Positions 8,334-17,871 of a stretch of 64,000 nt of DNA are shown piece after piece. This DNA is from Shimia sp. SK013 (lineage in GTDB: Bacteria > Pseudomonadota > Alphaproteobacteria > Rhodobacterales > Rhodobacteraceae), in NCBI RefSeq assembly GCF_001292625.1, contig NZ_LAJH01000005.1, positions 124,001 to 188,000 on the forward strand, in the 5' to 3' direction. The translations under genes and the position numbers were made by a program. Position 1 is the first letter of the stretch, and each line of letters begins with the position of its first letter. The notes under the pieces were generated by a model, which was not told where the DNA came from, did no database searches, and was given only the letters and a program-made list of their open reading frames with translations.

Positions 8334-9077
8334 TCATATGCAGCGGCCGCCGTCGACTTCCATCAAGGTGCCGGTGATCATGCTGGCCTCGTCCGAGCAC
8401 AGGAATGCGGCGGCGTTGCCCATGTCTTCGGGTTGGGAGAAGCGGCCCAACGGGATGGTGGAGATGAATTTGGCGCGAATTTCCGGGGTGTCTTCGCCCA
8501 TAAAGGATTTCAACAACGGCGTTTCACCCGCGACGGGGTTGAGCGCATTGACGCGGATGCCTTGGGGCGCAAGTTCGACAGCCATGGTTTTGGTGGCGGT
8601 GTTCACCCAGCCTTTGGAGGCGTTGTACCAGTTGAGATTGGGACGCGGCGACAGGCCCGCGGTGGATGAGACGTGCAAGATCGCGCCGGAGCCGCGGGAT
8701 TTCATGTGCGGCACGATGGCCTGTGCCGTGAGGTAGATCGATTTGCAGTTCACAGCGAAGACACGGTCAAAGTCGTCCTCGGTGACGTCTTCAAGTGGGG
8801 TAGGCAGGTGGGTGATGCCTGCGTTGTTCACCAGAATGTCGATGTGGCCCCATGCCGTGAGGGCGGTGTCGATCATTGCCTGAACGCTGGCGCGGTGTGA
8901 CACATCGGTTTGGGCGGCGATGACGTTGGCGTTCTCGGCGGCTTTGGTCGCGGCCGCGTCGCCGTTGATGTCGGCCACCAGCACTTTGGCGCCTTCGGTC
9001 AGGAATTTGTCGACGATGCCCGCGCCGAAACCTTGTGCGCCTCCGGTAACGATGGCTGTTTTTTGAGAGAGACGCAT
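8334..9077 (-). CDS. Short-chain dehydrogenase/reductase (classical SDR)
   Basis: This 247-residue cytosolic NAD(P)-dependent oxidoreductase has the classical SDR pattern: TGGAQGFG cofactor motif at about residue 12, NNAG at about 87, catalytic SS...YNASK near 150. The adenosine-pocket Asp (VLVADING) suggests NAD preference. The ATG at 9077 has AAGGA 8 bases upstream. It is the last gene of the operon with an aldehyde dehydrogenase and a peptide-type ABC transporter, so a hydroxy- or keto-intermediate of the imported compound is its likely substrate. The exact substrate cannot be told from sequence. Confidence 0.88.
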   Translation of the reverse strand: MRLSQKTAIVTGGAQGFGAGIVDKFLTEGAKVLVADINGDAAATKAAENANVIAAQTDVSHRASVQAMIDTALTAWGHIDILVNNAGITHLPTPLEDVTEDDFDRVFAVNCKSIYLTAQAIVPHMKSRGSGAILHVSSTAGLSPRPNLNWYNASKGWVNTATKTMAVELAPQGIRVNALNPVAGETPLLKSFMGEDTPEIRAKFISTIPLGRFSQPEDMGNAAAFLCSDEASMITGTLMEVDGGRCI

Positions 9078-9113
9078 GTATTGGGTCCTTTTGGCAGGTG
9101 CCGAAGACAGAAG

Positions 9114-9149
9114 GTGCCTCCGGCGGGGATATTTATAGCAAGAGGAAAG
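9114..9149 (+). repeat. GC hairpin plus TATTT intergenic element, copy A
   Basis: The segment GCCTCCGGCGGGGATATTT is followed by AGCAAGAGGAAAG. It resembles the elements at 27146-27180 and 48573-48608. Here the stem is CCTCC/GGGG with one G-U pair and the outer pair lost. It lies 2 bases past the aldehyde dehydrogenase stop. Confidence 0.55.
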
Positions 9150-9150
9150 C

Positions 9151-10599
9151 CTAGCCGTGCAGGGCGGCGACGGTTTTGAGTTGGGAGAAGTGAAAGAGGG
9201 CCTCAAAGCCTTTTTCGCGGCCGTGGCCGGAGTGGCCGGTGCCGCCAAACGGCAACTCGACACCGCCGCCTGCGCCGTAGTTGTTGAGAAAGACCTGTCC
9301 GGCGTTGAGTTGTTTGGCGAGGCGCATCTGGCGGGCGCCGTTTTGCGACCAGACAGAGGCGACAAGGCCGAATTTTGTGCTGTTGGCGATCCGCACGGCG
9401 TCTTCTTCGGTGTCAAACGGGATCAGGACCTGCACGGGGCCGAAGATCTCGTCCTGAGCAAGGCTGTGGTCGGGGGGCACGTCGGCAAAAAGGGTTGGCG
9501 CGATGTAATGGCCGGGGGCGTCGGTGGCGATTTGACCTTGGGCGGCTTGGGTGAGGTCGGCGCCTTTGGTCAGGAAGTCGGTGACAAGCTGTTTTTGGCG
9601 GGCAGAGATCAGCGGGCCCAGAGTTGCATCCTCGACCGCAGGTGCGGCGCGCATGTCGGTGTAGGCGGCGGCCATGCGGGTGGCGACCTCGTCATAGACG
9701 GCGCGCTCGACAAGGATACGCGACGAAGCCGAACAGGTTTGGCCGGCGTTCTGGATGCCGGCGTTCACCAAAAAGGGCAGCGCGGCGTCGAGGTCGGCAT
9801 CGGCAAAGACCAGTTGCGGGCTCTTGCCGCCGAGTTCGAGGGTTACGGGGATGACATTTTGCGCGGCGGCGGTTTGCACAAGGCGACCGGTGTTGACCGA
9901 GCCGGTGAAAGAGATGTGTTGCACGTCCGCGTGGCCAGCGAGCGCTGCGCCAGCCTCGGCGCCGAGGCCTGGAACGACGTTGAGCGCACCGGCGGGCAGA
10001 CCGGCCTGCATGGCGAGGTCGGCGAAGGCGAGTGCTGTGAGGCAAGCTTCTTCGGCTGGTTTGAGGACGCAGGCGTTGCCCATGGCGAGAGCGGCGCCGA
10101 CGGAGCGGCCGATGATCTGCATCGGGTAGTTCCATGGCACGATGTGGCCAGTGACGCCAAAGGGTTCACGCAGCGTGTAGACGGTGTAGCCATCCAGATA
10201 GGGGATGGTCTCGCCGTGCACTTTGTCTGCCGCGCCGCCGTAAAATTCCATGTAGCGGGCCAGGGCTGTGACGTCGTTGCGGGCCTGCGTAAGCGGTTTG
10301 CCCACATCCAAAGCTTCGAGCAGGGCGAGGGTGTCTGCGTTTTCCAACACAAGCTGGCCGATGCGGGTCAGGACGCGGCCACGTTCGGCTGCGGTGAATG
10401 TGCCCCAATCGCCCGCGCGGGCTTGATGCGCGGCGGCGACGGCCGCGTCGACGTCAGCGCTTGAACCGCGGGCGATGGCAGCGAGGCCCGAACCGTCGGA
10501 CGGGTTGGTCAGGTCGAGTGTTTCGCGGCCTTGGGCGGCGATCCAGTGGCCACCGATCAGACATAGCGACGGGGCGAAGGGCAAGTCAGGCAGGTGCAT
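9151..10599 (-). CDS. NAD-dependent aldehyde dehydrogenase (betaine/amino-aldehyde dehydrogenase-like)
   Basis: This 482-residue enzyme oxidises an aldehyde to the acid. It has the substrate/cofactor motif HIVPWNYPM, the catalytic Glu in LELGGKSP (about residue 256) and the nucleophilic Cys in GQTCSASSR (about 290). The ATG at 10599 has GGAGG just upstream. It overlaps the end of the ABC ATPase gene by 14 bases, so it belongs to the same transcript as the transporter. Sequence style is that of betaine or aminobutyraldehyde dehydrogenases, which suggests an amino-aldehyde from the imported compound; this is an inference. Confidence 0.9.
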   Translation of the reverse strand: MHLPDLPFAPSLCLIGGHWIAAQGRETLDLTNPSDGSGLAAIARGSSADVDAAVAAAHQARAGDWGTFTAAERGRVLTRIGQLVLENADTLALLEALDVGKPLTQARNDVTALARYMEFYGGAADKVHGETIPYLDGYTVYTLREPFGVTGHIVPWNYPMQIIGRSVGAALAMGNACVLKPAEEACLTALAFADLAMQAGLPAGALNVVPGLGAEAGAALAGHADVQHISFTGSVNTGRLVQTAAAQNVIPVTLELGGKSPQLVFADADLDAALPFLVNAGIQNAGQTCSASSRILVERAVYDEVATRMAAAYTDMRAAPAVEDATLGPLISARQKQLVTDFLTKGADLTQAAQGQIATDAPGHYIAPTLFADVPPDHSLAQDEIFGPVQVLIPFDTEEDAVRIANSTKFGLVASVWSQNGARQMRLAKQLNAGQVFLNNYGAGGGVELPFGGTGHSGHGREKGFEALFHFSQLKTVAALHG

Positions 10600-12190
10600 T
10601 TTGGGCCTCCTTGAGGTCGGGCAAGACGGGTGCTGCGGCGATCAGGCTGCGGGTGTAGGTGTGTTGGGGGTCTGTGAAGACACCTTCCGTGTCGCCATGT
10701 TCAACAATTTCGCCGGATTGCATCACCAGGACACGGTCGGTGACGGTGCGCACGACAGACAGATCGTGGGAGATGAAGAGGTAGGCGAGGTTGTGGCGGC
10801 GTGACAGGTCAGCAATCAGGTCAAGGATTTGCGCGCGGATTGAGACATCAAGCGCGGAGACCGCTTCGTCGAAGATGATGAGTTCTGGCTTGGTGATCAG
10901 GGCCCGGGCGATGGCGATTCGCTGGCGTTGGCCGCCGGAGAATTCGTGGATGTATTTGGTCGCGTCTGAGGGCGTCAGGCCAACATCGGAGAGCACGGTG
11001 GCGATGGTGTTGGCAAGGGTTGCGCCTTTGGGGGCGTTCGGATCGAGGTGGAAGGGCTCGCTCAGAATGCGGGCGACGCGGTGGCGGGGGTTGAAGCTGC
11101 CATACGGGTCCTGGAAGACCACCTGAATTTTGGCGCGGGTGGCGGCGGGCATGTCGGGGCCGACGGGGCTATCGAAGGCCGAGATTGCGCCGAATTGCAG
11201 CGGTTCAAGCCCGAGGATGGCGCGTGTGAGGGTGGATTTGCCACATCCGGATTCCCCCACCAGCCCGACGCGTTCGCCGTGGTGGATGTCAAAGCTGACG
11301 GCGTTCACCGCGCGGTGGAACTGGCGCTGTGCAAACAGTGTTGTGCGGGGCAGCGCGTAGTCGCGAATCGCGTTTTGCACCGAGAGGATCGGGGCAGCTG
11401 TTTCGCGCTGTGGTGGAAGGTCAACTTGGTGGGCTGAGGCTTCAAACAGGGCTTTTGTATAGGGGTGCTGCATATTGGCGAGCAGGGATTGGGTTTCGCC
11501 CTGTTCGACGATTTCGCCGTGGCGCATAACAATGATGCGATGTGCCATGTCGGCCACGACAGCGAGGTCGTGGGTGATCATCAAAAGACCCATATCGAAT
11601 TCAGTCACAAGGTCTTGGAGCAGGTCAAGAATGCGAGCTTGGGTTGTGACGTCGAGGGCGGTGGTTGGCTCATCCGCGATCAAAAGGCGCGGGCGTCGGG
11701 CGATGGCCATGGCGATCACGACGCGTTGGCGCTGCCCTCCTGACAGTTCATGCGGATAGCGGCTGAGCGGAAATTGGTCCTGAGGCAAGCCGACACGGGT
11801 GAGCATGGCGGCGGCTTGGGCTTGGGCCTCGCGCTTTGTGGTGGCCGCATGGATCAGGATGGTTTCCACCACCTGCGCGCCGATGGTTTTCACGGGGTTT
11901 AGCGCGGTCATTGGTTCCTGAAAGACCATGCCGATGTCGTTGCCGCGAATGGCGCAGAGGTCGGGTTCCGGCACTGTCAGCAGGTTACGATCTTGCAGAA
12001 GAATTTCGCCTTGGGCCGCCGCGCTGTCGGGCAAGAGTTGCATCACCGACAGGGCGGTCATGGATTTGCCAGAGCCGCTTTCGCCGGTGATGGCGACGAT
12101 TTCACCGGGTGCGATGGAAAAGCTCACGTCGCGCAGGATCGGCAGGGGGCCGATGGAAAGCGAGAGGTTTTGCACGGTCAGCAAAGTCAT
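10586..12190 (-). CDS. Dipeptide/oligopeptide-type ABC transporter, fused tandem ATP-binding protein
   Basis: This 534-residue protein has two full ATPase domains, equivalent to DppD and DppF joined. Domain 1 has GESGSGKS, signature LSGGQRQR and LLIADEP; domain 2 has [16 protein letters not shown] and IIFDEA. Both H-loops keep His (ITHD, ISHD), so both ATP sites look canonical. It overlaps the upstream permease gene by 4 bases (ATGA). It powers import with the two permeases and the binding protein encoded just upstream. Confidence 0.92.
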   Translation of the reverse strand: MTLLTVQNLSLSIGPLPILRDVSFSIAPGEIVAITGESGSGKSMTALSVMQLLPDSAAAQGEILLQDRNLLTVPEPDLCAIRGNDIGMVFQEPMTALNPVKTIGAQVVETILIHAATTKREAQAQAAAMLTRVGLPQDQFPLSRYPHELSGGQRQRVVIAMAIARRPRLLIADEPTTALDVTTQARILDLLQDLVTEFDMGLLMITHDLAVVADMAHRIIVMRHGEIVEQGETQSLLANMQHPYTKALFEASAHQVDLPPQRETAAPILSVQNAIRDYALPRTTLFAQRQFHRAVNAVSFDIHHGERVGLVGESGCGKSTLTRAILGLEPLQFGAISAFDSPVGPDMPAATRAKIQVVFQDPYGSFNPRHRVARILSEPFHLDPNAPKGATLANTIATVLSDVGLTPSDATKYIHEFSGGQRQRIAIARALITKPELIIFDEAVSALDVSIRAQILDLIADLSRRHNLAYLFISHDLSVVRTVTDRVLVMQSGEIVEHGDTEGVFTDPQHTYTRSLIAAAPVLPDLKEAQNAPA

Positions 12191-13008
12191 GCGCGCATCA
12201 CCCGGATTTTGGGGTCAAGATGGTCGCGCAGCCCGTCTCCCAGAAGGTTGAGACCGAGCACAGCGGAGACGATTGCGAGACCGGGGATCAGGGCGAGGTG
12301 CGGCGCGAAGGCGACCATAGTTTGCGCGTCGGCCAGCATCCGGCCCCACGACGGCGTGGGCGGCTGCGCGCCGAGGCCCACATAGCTGAGCCCGGCTTCG
12401 GCGAGGATGCCAAGCGAGAACTGGATGGTGCCTTGTACGATCAGCAGGTTGGCGACGTTGGGCAAAATGTGCTCAAGGCTGATGCGGGCGGGGGATTTGC
12501 CGGCAACCCGCGCGGCGAGGATGAATTCGCGTTGCCACAAGGGAAGCGCGCCGGCGCGTGTGAGGCGGGCGAAGACAGGGATGTTGAAGATGCCGATGGC
12601 GATGATTGCGTTGATCGCGCCGGGGCCAAGAATGGCGGTGATCAGGATGGCAATTACGAGGCTGGGAAAGGCAAAAATCAGATCGTTGCCGCGCATGATA
12701 ATTTCGTCAGTCCAGCCGCCTTGGCGGGAGGCAGCCCAGAGACCAAGCGGCACGCCGAGGCCCATGCCGATACCCACCGCCACCAGCGCCACAGCCAGCG
12801 AAGTGCGCGCGCCAACCATGATCATTGAAAAGATATCGCGCCCGAAGTGATCGGTGCCAAACCAATGGGTGGCCGAGGGGGTTTGCAGCTTGTTGGGGAT
12901 ATCCAGTTGCGTGATGTCGTATGGCGTCCATAAAAAACTGAGCAAAGCCGCGGTGACGATCAGGCTGCTGAGCAGGCCGCCAAAAAGAATGGTGCGCGAT
13001 AGGGTCAT
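12187..13008 (-). CDS. Peptide-type ABC transporter permease (DppC-like)
   Basis: This 273-residue inner-membrane protein has one N-terminal helix, a periplasmic segment with the family motif [16 protein letters not shown], then about five helices with the EAA-type loop ([20 protein letters not shown]). Start and stop overlap the neighbouring genes by 4 bases each (ATGA). It pairs with the DppB-like permease. Confidence 0.92.
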   Translation of the reverse strand: MTLSRTILFGGLLSSLIVTAALLSFLWTPYDITQLDIPNKLQTPSATHWFGTDHFGRDIFSMIMVGARTSLAVALVAVGIGMGLGVPLGLWAASRQGGWTDEIIMRGNDLIFAFPSLVIAILITAILGPGAINAIIAIGIFNIPVFARLTRAGALPLWQREFILAARVAGKSPARISLEHILPNVANLLIVQGTIQFSLGILAEAGLSYVGLGAQPPTPSWGRMLADAQTMVAFAPHLALIPGLAIVSAVLGLNLLGDGLRDHLDPKIRVMRA

Positions 13009-13952
13009 GTGCGGGCCCTCAGGCGTGGGTCGACGGCGGCATAGGCCAGATCGACGACGAAGTTCACCATGATCACGAGGAACACAAGCAGCATGACCAC
13101 GCTTTCCACCACGATCAGATCGCGGGCGGAGATGGATTGAAAGATCAGGCGACCGAGGCCGGGCAGGAAAAAGACCTGTTCGATGATGATACCGCCTGCG
13201 AGCAGGAAGGCGAATTGCATGCCGATGATGGTCAGCACAGGGATGAGGGCATTGCGCAAGCCGTGACGAAAGAGGGCTTGTCGGCGCGACAGGCCTTTGG
13301 CGCGGGCGGTGCGCATGAAGTCCTCACCCAAGATATCGAGCAGCGACGAGCGCATGACGCGGGCAAGGATTGCCGATTGCGGCAGAGCCAGCGCGATGGC
13401 GGGCAGTGTGAGGGATTTCAGGGCAGCGGCGGCGCCTTCGTCCCAGCCGGCAAAACCGCCCGCAGAGAACCAGCGCAGGTTGATGGCGAATATCAGCACC
13501 AGCATCATCGCAAACCAGAAATTCGGCACGGCAATACCAAGTTGCGTCGCGCCCATCACAGTCAAGTCGCCGGGTTTGCCACGGCGGGCGGCGGCGTAGA
13601 TGCCAACGGGAAACGCGATCAGCGTGGACAGCGTGAGCGCATAGAGCGCCAGGGGCAGGCTAACCCAGATGCGGTCCCTGATCATCCCGCCCACCGGTGT
13701 GCGGTAGGTGTAGGAGGTGCCAAAGTCACCGGTCAGCATGCCACCAACCCAGTTGAGATATCGCTGGGCTTTGGAGACGTCCAAGCCAAGCTCTGTGCGC
13801 AGGGCGGCCACGGTATCGGGTTGGGCATTGAGGCCAAGCATGAAACTGGCCGGATCGCCCGGTGCGATTTCGATCACCGCAAAAATAACCACCGACGCGA
13901 TGGCGAGGCTGATCAGCAGCGAGAGCAGACGTTTGAGAGCGTAGCGCAGCAT
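13005..13952 (-). CDS. Peptide-type ABC transporter permease (DppB-like)
   Basis: This 315-residue integral membrane protein has the DppB pattern: N-terminal RLLSLLISLAIASVVIFAVI helix, then IEIAPGDPASFML, and the EAA loop with ARAKGLSRRQALFRHGLRNA. It is coupled to the DppC-like gene by a 4-base overlap and begins directly after the cupin stop codon, with no spacer. Together with 12187-13008 it forms the membrane channel of the importer. Confidence 0.92.
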   Translation of the reverse strand: MLRYALKRLLSLLISLAIASVVIFAVIEIAPGDPASFMLGLNAQPDTVAALRTELGLDVSKAQRYLNWVGGMLTGDFGTSYTYRTPVGGMIRDRIWVSLPLALYALTLSTLIAFPVGIYAAARRGKPGDLTVMGATQLGIAVPNFWFAMMLVLIFAINLRWFSAGGFAGWDEGAAAALKSLTLPAIALALPQSAILARVMRSSLLDILGEDFMRTARAKGLSRRQALFRHGLRNALIPVLTIIGMQFAFLLAGGIIIEQVFFLPGLGRLIFQSISARDLIVVESVVMLLVFLVIMVNFVVDLAYAAVDPRLRART

Positions 13953-14360
13953 TTAGGCAGGCGGCGTGAGGTAGTCGGTATCACTGACATGTTCGAGCCA
14001 GTCCGCGCCGGAGCCGTCCATCACGTCTTGAATAGCGATGTGGCACATGCCGGTTTCAGGCCCTGCGCCGTGCCAATGCTCGACACCCGGTTCGATCCAG
14101 ACGCTGTCGCCGGGACGGATCACACGAGGCGCTTCGCTGCGCAGCGCAATTAGGCCGCTGCCCGAGACAACGTGCAGGATTTGCCCGACGGGATGGGTGT
14201 GCCAAGCGGTGCGCGCGCCCGGGTCAAAGGTCACGCGGGCGGCGAAAACTTGTGATGGCGGGCGGCTTTCGGTGATCACGTCAAGGCGCACATTGCCCGT
14301 GAAATAGTCGGCAGGGCCTGTGCGGGTAGGCGTGGCACCGGCGGGGGTCAGTTCAAGCAT
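13953..14360 (-). CDS. Small cupin-domain protein
   Basis: This 135-residue single cupin has the metal-binding pattern WHTHPVGQILHV in motif 1 and PGDSVWIEPGVEHWHG in motif 2, so three to four His ligands are present. Similar small cupins are metal-dependent isomerases, lyases or dioxygenases, or have unknown roles. It lies between the binding-protein gene and the permeases, an unusual position for a non-transport gene, which suggests it acts on the imported compound. The reaction is not predictable. Confidence 0.82.
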   Translation of the reverse strand: MLELTPAGATPTRTGPADYFTGNVRLDVITESRPPSQVFAARVTFDPGARTAWHTHPVGQILHVVSGSGLIALRSEAPRVIRPGDSVWIEPGVEHWHGAGPETGMCHIAIQDVMDGSGADWLEHVSDTDYLTPPA

Positions 14361-14384
14361 TGTCGCACCTTTGCGAAGTAAAAA

Positions 14385-14424
14385 CGCCGGCGGGTCGGGG
14401 GAAGGGTCCCGAACACCGCCGACG
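14385..14424 (-). terminator. Hairpin with U tract after the substrate-binding protein gene
   Basis: On the minus strand, arm 14424-14416 pairs with 14393-14385 (nine pairs, one G-U), with a further CGGG/CCCG stem inside, and five U residues follow at 14384-14380. It lies just past the substrate-binding protein stop and before the cupin start. It probably reduces read-through so that the binding protein is made in excess over the permeases. Confidence 0.65.
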
Positions 14425-14433
14425 CCGGGAGTG

Positions 14434-15909
14434 TTAGTCAGACCAGCTGACAGCAGTCAGGTCTGTGGCCTGTGTGGGCGCATTTTCCCAGAGACCCTGA
14501 ACACCGGCCTTGGCGACGGTCGGGAAGGCGAGCTGGAACAGATACCCGTTCACGTAATCTGCCGAGATCATTTTTTGCGCGGTGGCAAGAAGTGCGGAGC
14601 GTTCGGCGGGTTTGGTCGCCTTGTTCAATGTTTCCATGATTTGCTGGAACTCGGGGTTGTCATATTGGAAATAGTAATCGGGCCGCGCATAGATGCCGAT
14701 GTCAAAGGGTTCGGTGTGGCTGACGATGGTCAGGCCGAAGTCCTTGCCACGGAACACCTGTTCAAGCCACTGCGCCCACTCCAGATTGCTGATTTCGGTC
14801 TGAATACCCACAGAGCGCAGTTGAGCCGCGATGATTTCGCCGCCGCGACGGGCATAGGAGGGCGGCGGCAGTTTCAGCGTGGTGGTGAACCCGTCCGGAA
14901 AGCCAGCCTCGGCCAGCAGTTGCTTGGCTTTGGCGGGGTCATAATTCGACGATCCGGTCAAATCGACGTAGTCCGGATGGTGCGGTGCGAAATGGGTGCC
15001 AATCGGGGTGCCAAGACCAAACATGGCCCCGTCGATGATCGCCTGACGGTCAATCGCGTGGGCAATCGCCTGGCGCACTTTGACGTTGTCCAGTGGCGGC
15101 ATCTTGTTGTTGGTTGACAGGATGGTTTCGCCTTCGGAGTTGCCGACGATCACCTGAAAGCGCGGGTCTGCCTCAAACTGAGGCAGCGCTTCTGGGGTTG
15201 GGAAACCGGCAAAGACGTCAACATCCTCGGCCATAACTGCCGACATCGCCGCCGTAGGATCGGAGATGAATTTGAAAGTCACATCGTTCAGCACAGCCGG
15301 AGTGCCCCAATAGGCATCGTTGCGCGTCAGTTCGATTTTGTCGCCCTGCACCCAGTTGGTGAATTTGAACGCGCCGGTGCCGATAGGCGTGGTTTTGATG
15401 TCGTCGATGCTTTCAGGTGCGACGATCACAGCATCGCCCCATGCCATGTTGAAGATGAAGTTGCCGTTTGGTTCGGACAGGGTGACTTTGACAGTCATCG
15501 GGTCCATGACGGACACGTCAGAAATGCCCGCAAACAGCGCTTTTTGCGCGTTCACGCTGTCCTCGGCGCGGGCGCGGTCCAGCGAGAATTTCACGTCCTC
15601 GCCGTCCATCGTCGAGCCATCGTGGAAGGTGACCCCGTCATTGAGCATGAAGGTGTAGGTCAGGCCGTCGTCTGAGATGTCCCAGCTCTTGGCGAGGCCT
15701 GGGATCACGGCGCCGTCAGAGGCAAAGCGGGTGAGGCCTTCGAACACGTTGGAATAAAGCACCGAGTCGATGGCGCCCGCGGCGGCCGAGGTTGGGTCAA
15801 GGTGAGGTGGTTCAAGCTGAAGCGCGACGGTGATGTCGGTCTGGGCCGAAACGGCGGTGGCGAGCGCGAGTGGCAAGGCGCTGGCCAGCAGGAACGTGCG
15901 ATGTTTCAT
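14434..15909 (-). CDS. Periplasmic substrate-binding protein, dipeptide/nickel ABC family (SBP_bac_5)
   Basis: This 491-residue binding protein has a Sec signal peptide (MKHRTFLLASALPLALATAVSA, cut before QTD). Family features are the N-terminal LEPPHLDPTSAAAGAIDSVL and YTFMLNDGVTFHDGSTMDGEDVKFS. It delivers its ligand to the DppB/DppC-like permeases. It is 24 bases after the amidohydrolase gene and is followed by a hairpin. The neighbours point to an acylated amino acid, a small peptide or an amine conjugate as ligand. Confidence 0.92.
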   Translation of the reverse strand: MKHRTFLLASALPLALATAVSAQTDITVALQLEPPHLDPTSAAAGAIDSVLYSNVFEGLTRFASDGAVIPGLAKSWDISDDGLTYTFMLNDGVTFHDGSTMDGEDVKFSLDRARAEDSVNAQKALFAGISDVSVMDPMTVKVTLSEPNGNFIFNMAWGDAVIVAPESIDDIKTTPIGTGAFKFTNWVQGDKIELTRNDAYWGTPAVLNDVTFKFISDPTAAMSAVMAEDVDVFAGFPTPEALPQFEADPRFQVIVGNSEGETILSTNNKMPPLDNVKVRQAIAHAIDRQAIIDGAMFGLGTPIGTHFAPHHPDYVDLTGSSNYDPAKAKQLLAEAGFPDGFTTTLKLPPPSYARRGGEIIAAQLRSVGIQTEISNLEWAQWLEQVFRGKDFGLTIVSHTEPFDIGIYARPDYYFQYDNPEFQQIMETLNKATKPAERSALLATAQKMISADYVNGYLFQLAFPTVAKAGVQGLWENAPTQATDLTAVSWSD

Positions 15910-15933
15910 TGTCTCTCTCCCTAGTCGTTTTTG

Positions 15934-17226
15934 TTATTCTGATTGTGGCAAAAGCAGTTGAGTCAGGCTGTGGGCCATGACTTTGGCGCTGTCGATCATG
16001 TCATCTATGCCGATATATTCGTCTGGTTTGTGCGCCAACTCAAGGATTCCGGGACCATAGGCGATGCAATTCTTGAGTTTTCCGATCCGGTCAATGTGCT
16101 TTTGGTCGTAGGTTCCGGGGCTGGCGACATAGTCGGGCGCCTTGCCCAGAACGTCTTGGATTGCACGATCCACCGTGGACACCACCGGCGCTGCGCGGTC
16201 GGTCATCGAAGGCGCAACGTGGTTGATTTCGCGCATTTCAAAGCGGAAATTCTGGCGGTTTTCGGCGAGGTCTTGCAGCAGCTTTTGCACCTCGCCTGCG
16301 ACTTGCGCGTGGTTTTCCTCAGCCAGATAGCGGCGGTCGATCACGATGCGACAACTGTCAGGCACACAGTGGGCGGGCAGGCCGGTGTAATCAGCTGGCT
16401 GTTCGGGTTGGCCGCCGTGGATCGAATTGATGTTCATGGTGGAAGACCGCGCGCCTTCGGGCACCACTGGCATATCGGTGTGGCGCGCGGACATTGCCGG
16501 GTAAAGGTCGGTCTCGAATTTATCCAAGACCGCGCCCATGTGGCGCACGGCGCAGTCGCCAAGGAAGGGCATAGACCCGTGAGCGATTTCGCCAAATGTT
16601 TCGATTTCGGCCCACCAGCCGCCGCGATGGCCAAGGCAGATGCGATCTTTGTTCAAAGGTTCGGGAATGATGACGTGCTGCACGCGTTCAGGGGCAAAGA
16701 AGCCTTTTTCGGCAAGATGCGCCACGCCGCCGTACCCGCCGGATTCCTCGTCCGCGGTGCCGGATATTTCGATGGCGCCTGAGAAGTCGGGAAATTCGGC
16801 GATGAAGGCCTCGGCGGCGATGATGGAGGCGGCAAGCCCGCCTTTCATGTCGCAGGCGCCGCGCCCGTAGATCTTGCCATCGTGGATGTCGCCTCCAAAG
16901 GGATCGAAGGTCCAGCCGTGGCCAACCTCGACCACGTCGGTGTGGCTGTTGAAATGCACGCAGTCGCCGGGGTGGTGGCCGGATTTATGGGCCACGATAT
17001 TCCAGCGGGGATATTTGTCGCTGTCGCCGGGGGCGCCGTGGGCCCGGATCAGTTGCGTGTCAAAGCCGTGCCGCGTCAGGCGCGTATCGAGATAGTCGCA
17101 AATGTCGCGGTAACAATCGCCCGGTGGGTTGAGCGTTGGGATGCGGATTAGGTCCTGCGTGAGCTGGATCAACTCGTCGCGCATGGATTGGATGCGGACC
17201 ATCAGACGGTCGGTGTCATGCGGCAT
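15934..17226 (-). CDS. M20-family amidohydrolase/deacylase (ArgE/DapE type)
   Basis: This protein of about 430 residues is a metal-dependent hydrolase of the ArgE/DapE/aminoacylase group. Zinc ligands and catalytic residues are visible in HFNSHTDVV, GRGACDMKGG (bridging Asp) and TADEESGG (catalytic Glu), with a late His in LAHKPDEYI. There is no signal peptide, so it acts in the cytoplasm on an imported amide. The ATG at 17226 is preferred over a TTG at 17253. As first gene of the operon it likely cleaves the imported conjugate, and the aldehyde dehydrogenase and SDR then process a product. Confidence 0.9.
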   Translation of the reverse strand: MPHDTDRLMVRIQSMRDELIQLTQDLIRIPTLNPPGDCYRDICDYLDTRLTRHGFDTQLIRAHGAPGDSDKYPRWNIVAHKSGHHPGDCVHFNSHTDVVEVGHGWTFDPFGGDIHDGKIYGRGACDMKGGLAASIIAAEAFIAEFPDFSGAIEISGTADEESGGYGGVAHLAEKGFFAPERVQHVIIPEPLNKDRICLGHRGGWWAEIETFGEIAHGSMPFLGDCAVRHMGAVLDKFETDLYPAMSARHTDMPVVPEGARSSTMNINSIHGGQPEQPADYTGLPAHCVPDSCRIVIDRRYLAEENHAQVAGEVQKLLQDLAENRQNFRFEMREINHVAPSMTDRAAPVVSTVDRAIQDVLGKAPDYVASPGTYDQKHIDRIGKLKNCIAYGPGILELAHKPDEYIGIDDMIDSAKVMAHSLTQLLLPQSE

Positions 17227-17281
17227 GTGGGACCCCGAGAAAGGTATCAACAAAAGTTAAGACAGCATGGCTTGCAACACG

Positions 17282-17301
17282 CTACGGTATCAATACCGTA
17301 G
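17282..17301. promoter_or_regulatory. Perfect 20-bp palindrome, candidate operator
   Basis: CTACGGTAT-CA-ATACCGTAG is a perfect inverted repeat with 9-base arms and a 2-base centre, in the 99-base gap between the divergent amidohydrolase operon and the PAS-LuxR regulator gene. Size and symmetry suit a dimeric LuxR-type regulator. A third partial copy of the half-site (TTACGGT) follows at 17305-17311. Confidence 0.7.
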
Positions 17302-17325
17302 GATTACGGTTCGAAGGGGATGGAT

Positions 17326-17862
17326 ATGGATTGGGATATGCTGGCTTACGAGGCCGCGCCGGTGGGGATTGTGGTGACTGAACATCGGGTGATCAGGGCC
17401 TGCAATCGCGGTTTTGCCGAGATGCTGGGCTATGCGCGGCGGGCATTGGTGGGGCAATCGTTTCGGCTGCTGTATGACAGCGCGGCCGAATTTGAGCGGG
17501 TGCGGGACATTGGGATGGCGCCGTTGCAGCGCGACAATGCCTATAGTGACGAGCGCATGATGCGACGCGCAGATGGTGGGCAGATCTGGTGTCGGTTTCG
17601 GGCGCAGACGCTGACACCCGCGGAGCCGCTGGCGCGGCTGGTGATGAGTTTTGCGGTTATTCACGATGGCCCGCCTGTGTCACTAAGCCAGCGGGAGCGG
17701 CAGGTGGTTGGCGGCTTGGGGCGTGGGATGACCAGCAAGGAAATAGCGCGTGAGTTGGGGTTAAGTCCGCGTACGGTCGAGGACGTGCGGGCGAGGTTGC
17801 TCAAGCGATTTGAGGTCAGGAATGCGGCGGAATTGTTGGCGCATTTGACGATCGGCCATTGA
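17326..17862 (+). CDS. PAS-domain LuxR-family transcriptional regulator
   Basis: About 178 residues comprise an N-terminal PAS sensor domain (about residues 5-115, with FAEMLGYARRALVGQSFRLLY) joined to a C-terminal LuxR/GerE helix-turn-helix (LSQRERQVVGGLGRGMTSKEIA, LSPRTVEDVRARL). There is no receiver domain, so it probably senses a small ligand directly. The ATG at 17326 has AAGGGG 6 bases upstream; the ATG at 17320 abuts that site. It is divergent from the amidohydrolase/ABC/aldehyde dehydrogenase operon and shares the palindrome at 17282-17301, which makes it the likely regulator of that operon. Confidence 0.88.
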   Translation: MDWDMLAYEAAPVGIVVTEHRVIRACNRGFAEMLGYARRALVGQSFRLLYDSAAEFERVRDIGMAPLQRDNAYSDERMMRRADGGQIWCRFRAQTLTPAEPLARLVMSFAVIHDGPPVSLSQRERQVVGGLGRGMTSKEIARELGLSPRTVEDVRARLLKRFEVRNAAELLAHLTIGH

Positions 17863-17871
17863 GCGACCGCA

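Noticed and set aside
8327-8342. TGCA...TGCA inverted half-sites, possible NtrC site upstream of nasT
   Set aside because: Spacing and flanks do not fit the NtrC consensus, no sigma-54 promoter follows, and it overlaps the 3' end of the SDR gene.
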